DNA of 6,989 nt from an uncultured Lachnospiraceae bacterium (lineage in GTDB: Bacteria; Bacillota; Clostridia; Lachnospirales; Lachnospiraceae): positions 1 to 6,989 of the forward strand of contig CALDIE010000195.1 of the NCBI GenBank assembly GCA_937901625.1, in the 5' to 3' direction. The position numbers and the translations under genes are program-made. The first letter of the stretch is position 1. Each line of letters begins with the position of its first letter. This document shows, piece by piece, positions 4,633-6,989 of this stretch. The notes beneath the pieces were generated by a model that did no database searches, was not told the origin of the DNA, and worked only from the letters and a program-made list of their open reading frames with translations.

Positions 4633-6989
4633 TTAAGAACATACCGCCTCTAAGGTATCGCCGTTTAATTCGATCCGTATCGTATCTTTGGTATGTACCG
4701 TTCCGGACAGGATCGCCCTGGCAGAAAGGGTCTCTACGCTCTTCTGGATGAAGCGCTTTAACGGTCTTGCTCCGTAGATCGGATCGTAGCCGTTTTCGAT
4801 GATAAAGTGCTCCGCCTCGGGACTTACTTCCACGGTGATCTCCTTATCTTCCAAACGTCTGTTAAGATCCTTCATGATCAGGGAGATGATACCGCTGATG
4901 TTTTCCTTCGTCAAAGGCTTAAAGAGGATGATCTCATCGAGACGGTTTAAAAACTCCGGTCTGAAATGCGCCCTCAAAAGCCCCATGGCTTCATTTTCCG
5001 CCTGTTTTGTGATATTACCGTCCTCGTCGATCCCTTCTAACAACGACTGCGCGCCGATATTGGATGTCATGATCAGGATCGTATTCTTAAAGTCAACGGT
5101 CCTGCCCTGCGAATCCGTGATCCGCCCGTCATCGAGAACCTGTAAAAGGATATTGAACACATCCGGATGCGCCTTTTCCACCTCGTCAAAAAGGACTACA
5201 GAGTAAGGTTTTCTGCGCACCGCTTCCGTTAACTGCCCTCCCTCGTCATAGCCGACATATCCCGGGGGCGCTCCGATGAGCCTTGAAACGGAGTGTTTCT
5301 CCATATATTCGCTCATATCGATCCGGACCATATTGCTCTCATCATCAAATAAGGTTTCCGCCAGCGACTTGGCCAGTTCCGTCTTACCTACGCCGGTAGG
5401 TCCAAGAAACAGAAACGACCCGATCGGCTTGGAAGGATCTTTGATACCCGCTTTGGAGCGGATGATGGCTTCCGTAACCTTTGTTACCGCCTCATCCTGT
5501 CCGACAACGCGCTTGTGCAGCTCTTCATCGAGATGGAGCGTCTTATTCCGCTCGGATTCCGTCAGTTTTGTAACCGGAATACCTGTCCATCTGGAGATGA
5601 TCTTCGCTATCTCATCCTCGGAAACATTCTCATGTACCAGACGATCCTCTTTTCTGCGGACTACCTCCTCCTTTTCTTCCAGCTCTTTCTTTAACTGCGG
5701 CAATGTCCCGTAGGATAACTCCGCAGCCTTTTCGTAATTACCTTCCCTCTGAGCGATCTGGATCTGGTTGTTGACCGACTCGATCTGCTCACGGATGGCT
5801 GAGAGTTTTTCCACCGCGTTCTTTTCATTTTCCCACTGCGCTTTGGCTTTTTCGTATTCTTCCTTTTCCTCCGCAAGCTCCTTACTTAACGCCTCCAGGC
5901 GCTCTTTGCTTAAGGAGTCGTCTTCTTTCTTTAAAGCCGTCACTTCGATCTCCATCTGGGTGATCCTGCGCGAAGCCTCATCTAACTCCGTGGGCATGGT
6001 ATCGAGTTCGGTTTTGATCATGGCGCAGGCTTCATCAACCAGGTCGATCGCCTTATCCGGCAGGAAACGGTCCGTAATATAGCGGTGTGAAAGGGTCGCG
6101 GCGCTTACCAGCGCGTTATCGAGAATCTTAACCCCGTGGTATACCTCATAGCGGTCCTTAAGTCCGCGCAGAATGGAGATCGTATCCTCCACCGTAGGCT
6201 CATCCACCATAACCGGCTGGAAACGCCTTGCGAGAGCCGGATCTTTCTCGATATATTTGCGATATTCATCAAGCGTCGTCGCTCCGATGCAATGAAGTTC
6301 TCCGCGTGCCAGCATGGGTTTTAACATATTGCCGGCATCCATGGAACCCTCCGAGGCTCCGGCACCTACGATGGTATGAAGCTCATCGATAAAGAGGATG
6401 ATCTGACCTTCGGACTTTTTTACCTCCTCCAGAACAGCTTTTAGTCTCTCCTCGAATTCTCCGCGGTACTTAGCGCCCGCTACCAAAGCGCCCATATCGA
6501 GCGCAAAAAGTTTCTTATCCTTTAATCCCTGCGGGACATCTCCACGGACGATACGCTGAGCCAGTCCTTCCACAACAGCCGTTTTACCGACGCCCGGCTC
6601 ACCGATCAATACCGGATTGTTCTTGGTCTTTCTGGAAAGGATGCGGATCACGTTACGGATCTCAGCGTCACGCCCGATCACAGGATCGAGCTTTTGCGAT
6701 CCGGCCTTCTCAACCAGGTCCTGTCCGTATTTTTCAAGCGTATCATAGGTTGCTTCCGGATTGTCCGATACAACCCGCTGATTCCCGCGAACCGTCGCCA
6801 AAGCGCCTAAAAAACGTTCTCTGGTGATACCGTATTCACGAAAGATCTCTTTGATCTCACGGTTCGGGTTGGCGATCATAGATAAAAACAGGTGTTCCAC
6901 CGATATGTATTCATCGCCCATGGACTTCATCTCATCTTCCGCGCTCACCAGAACCTTATTTAAGTCAGCGCCAAAGTAGAGCTGTCCGC
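4633..6989 (-). CDS. clpB: ATP-dependent chaperone ClpB (Hsp100 disaggregase), 5' end cut by window edge
   Basis: ClpB is a hexameric AAA+ machine that threads proteins out of aggregates together with DnaK. The frame is open to the right edge: 784 residues are visible, and by alignment to E. coli ClpB about 80 N-terminal residues are missing. Visible numbering: second half of the N domain (1 to about 80); D1 Walker A GEPGVGKT (129-136), pore loop GAKYRG, Walker B ILFIDE (197-202); coiled-coil middle domain (about 335-465), with a length typical of ClpB rather than ClpC; D2 Walker A GPTGVGKT (529-536), pore loop GYVGY, Walker B VVLFDE (597-602), sensor 2 GAR (739-741). No IGF/IGL ClpP-binding loop is seen, in line with a disaggregase. 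An internal GTG at 6948 should not be taken as the start because homology continues upstream (GQLYFGADLNKVL). Its promoter is outside the window. Confidence 0.97.
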   Translation of the reverse strand, partial: GQLYFGADLNKVLVSAEDEMKSMGDEYISVEHLFLSMIANPNREIKEIFREYGITRERFLGALATVRGNQRVVSDNPEATYDTLEKYGQDLVEKAGSQKLDPVIGRDAEIRNVIRILSRKTKNNPVLIGEPGVGKTAVVEGLAQRIVRGDVPQGLKDKKLFALDMGALVAGAKYRGEFEERLKAVLEEVKKSEGQIILFIDELHTIVGAGASEGSMDAGNMLKPMLARGELHCIGATTLDEYRKYIEKDPALARRFQPVMVDEPTVEDTISILRGLKDRYEVYHGVKILDNALVSAATLSHRYITDRFLPDKAIDLVDEACAMIKTELDTMPTELDEASRRITQMEIEVTALKKEDDSLSKERLEALSKELAEEKEEYEKAKAQWENEKNAVEKLSAIREQIESVNNQIQIAQREGNYEKAAELSYGTLPQLKKELEEKEEVVRRKEDRLVHENVSEDEIAKIISRWTGIPVTKLTESERNKTLHLDEELHKRVVGQDEAVTKVTEAIIRSKAGIKDPSKPIGSFLFLGPTGVGKTELAKSLAETLFDDESNMVRIDMSEYMEKHSVSRLIGAPPGYVGYDEGGQLTEAVRRKPYSVVLFDEVEKAHPDVFNILLQVLDDGRITDSQGRTVDFKNTILIMTSNIGAQSLLEGIDEDGNITKQAENEAMGLLRAHFRPEFLNRLDEIILFKPLTKENISGIISLIMKDLNRRLEDKEITVEVSPEAEHFIIENGYDPIYGARPLKRFIQKSVETLSARAILSGTVHTKDTIRIELNGDTLEAVCS

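Noticed and set aside
4404..4751. Plus-strand open frame across the pepT/clpB gap
   Set aside because: It overlaps the pepT start, promoter, clpB terminator and clpB 3' end on the other strand; nothing supports it as a gene.
5276..5713. Plus-strand open frame of 145 codons opposite clpB, and similar ones at 4799-5206 and 5768-6082
   Set aside because: All are Ser-rich complements of Glu/Lys/Asp-rich clpB coding sequence, with no plausible domain.
6946..6948. GTG as the clpB start codon
   Set aside because: The frame stays open to the window edge and upstream residues still match ClpB, so the true start is outside the window.

Overview
The window holds four genes, all on the minus strand, so transcription runs from high to low coordinates: clpB (5' end cut off by the right edge), pepT, a PrsA/SurA-like lipoprotein gene, and htpG (last few codons cut off by the left edge). 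The moderate GC content, strong purine-rich Shine-Dalgarno sites, a Gram-positive lipoprotein, a HrcA/CIRCE operator and the particular HtpG variant (NGCDA in the ATP site) point to an anaerobic Firmicute of the class Clostridia, most likely a Lachnospiraceae member. That placement is inference from sequence style and remembered family sequences, not from a search.

Layout, right to left. From 6989 to 4633 is clpB, encoding the Hsp100 disaggregase, closed by a strong intrinsic terminator (4588-4623). The pepT promoter lies inside and just after that terminator: a consensus extended -10 follows the T-run, and the best -35 lies in the hairpin loop and arm. pepT (4518-3289, cytosolic tripeptidase) and the lipoprotein gene (3277-2195) are 11 nt apart and form one operon. 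In the 111-nt gap before htpG is a perfect CIRCE element (2156-2182), followed by a good sigma-A promoter (2148-2120) and htpG (2083 to the left edge).

The shared theme is protein quality control. ClpB pulls aggregates apart, HtpG is the bacterial Hsp90, PepT finishes peptide breakdown in the cytosol, and the lipoprotein looks like an extracytoplasmic foldase or holdase. The only heat-shock operator visible is the CIRCE in front of htpG; the clpB control region is outside the window.

No mobile element, CRISPR array, RNA gene or unknown multi-gene system was found. The points most worth a second look are regulatory: a CIRCE hairpin that may also terminate the upstream operon, its position upstream of the -35 of the best htpG promoter, and the terminator/promoter overlap before pepT. 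Next come the unusual HtpG insertions and a degenerate parvulin-type lipoprotein.
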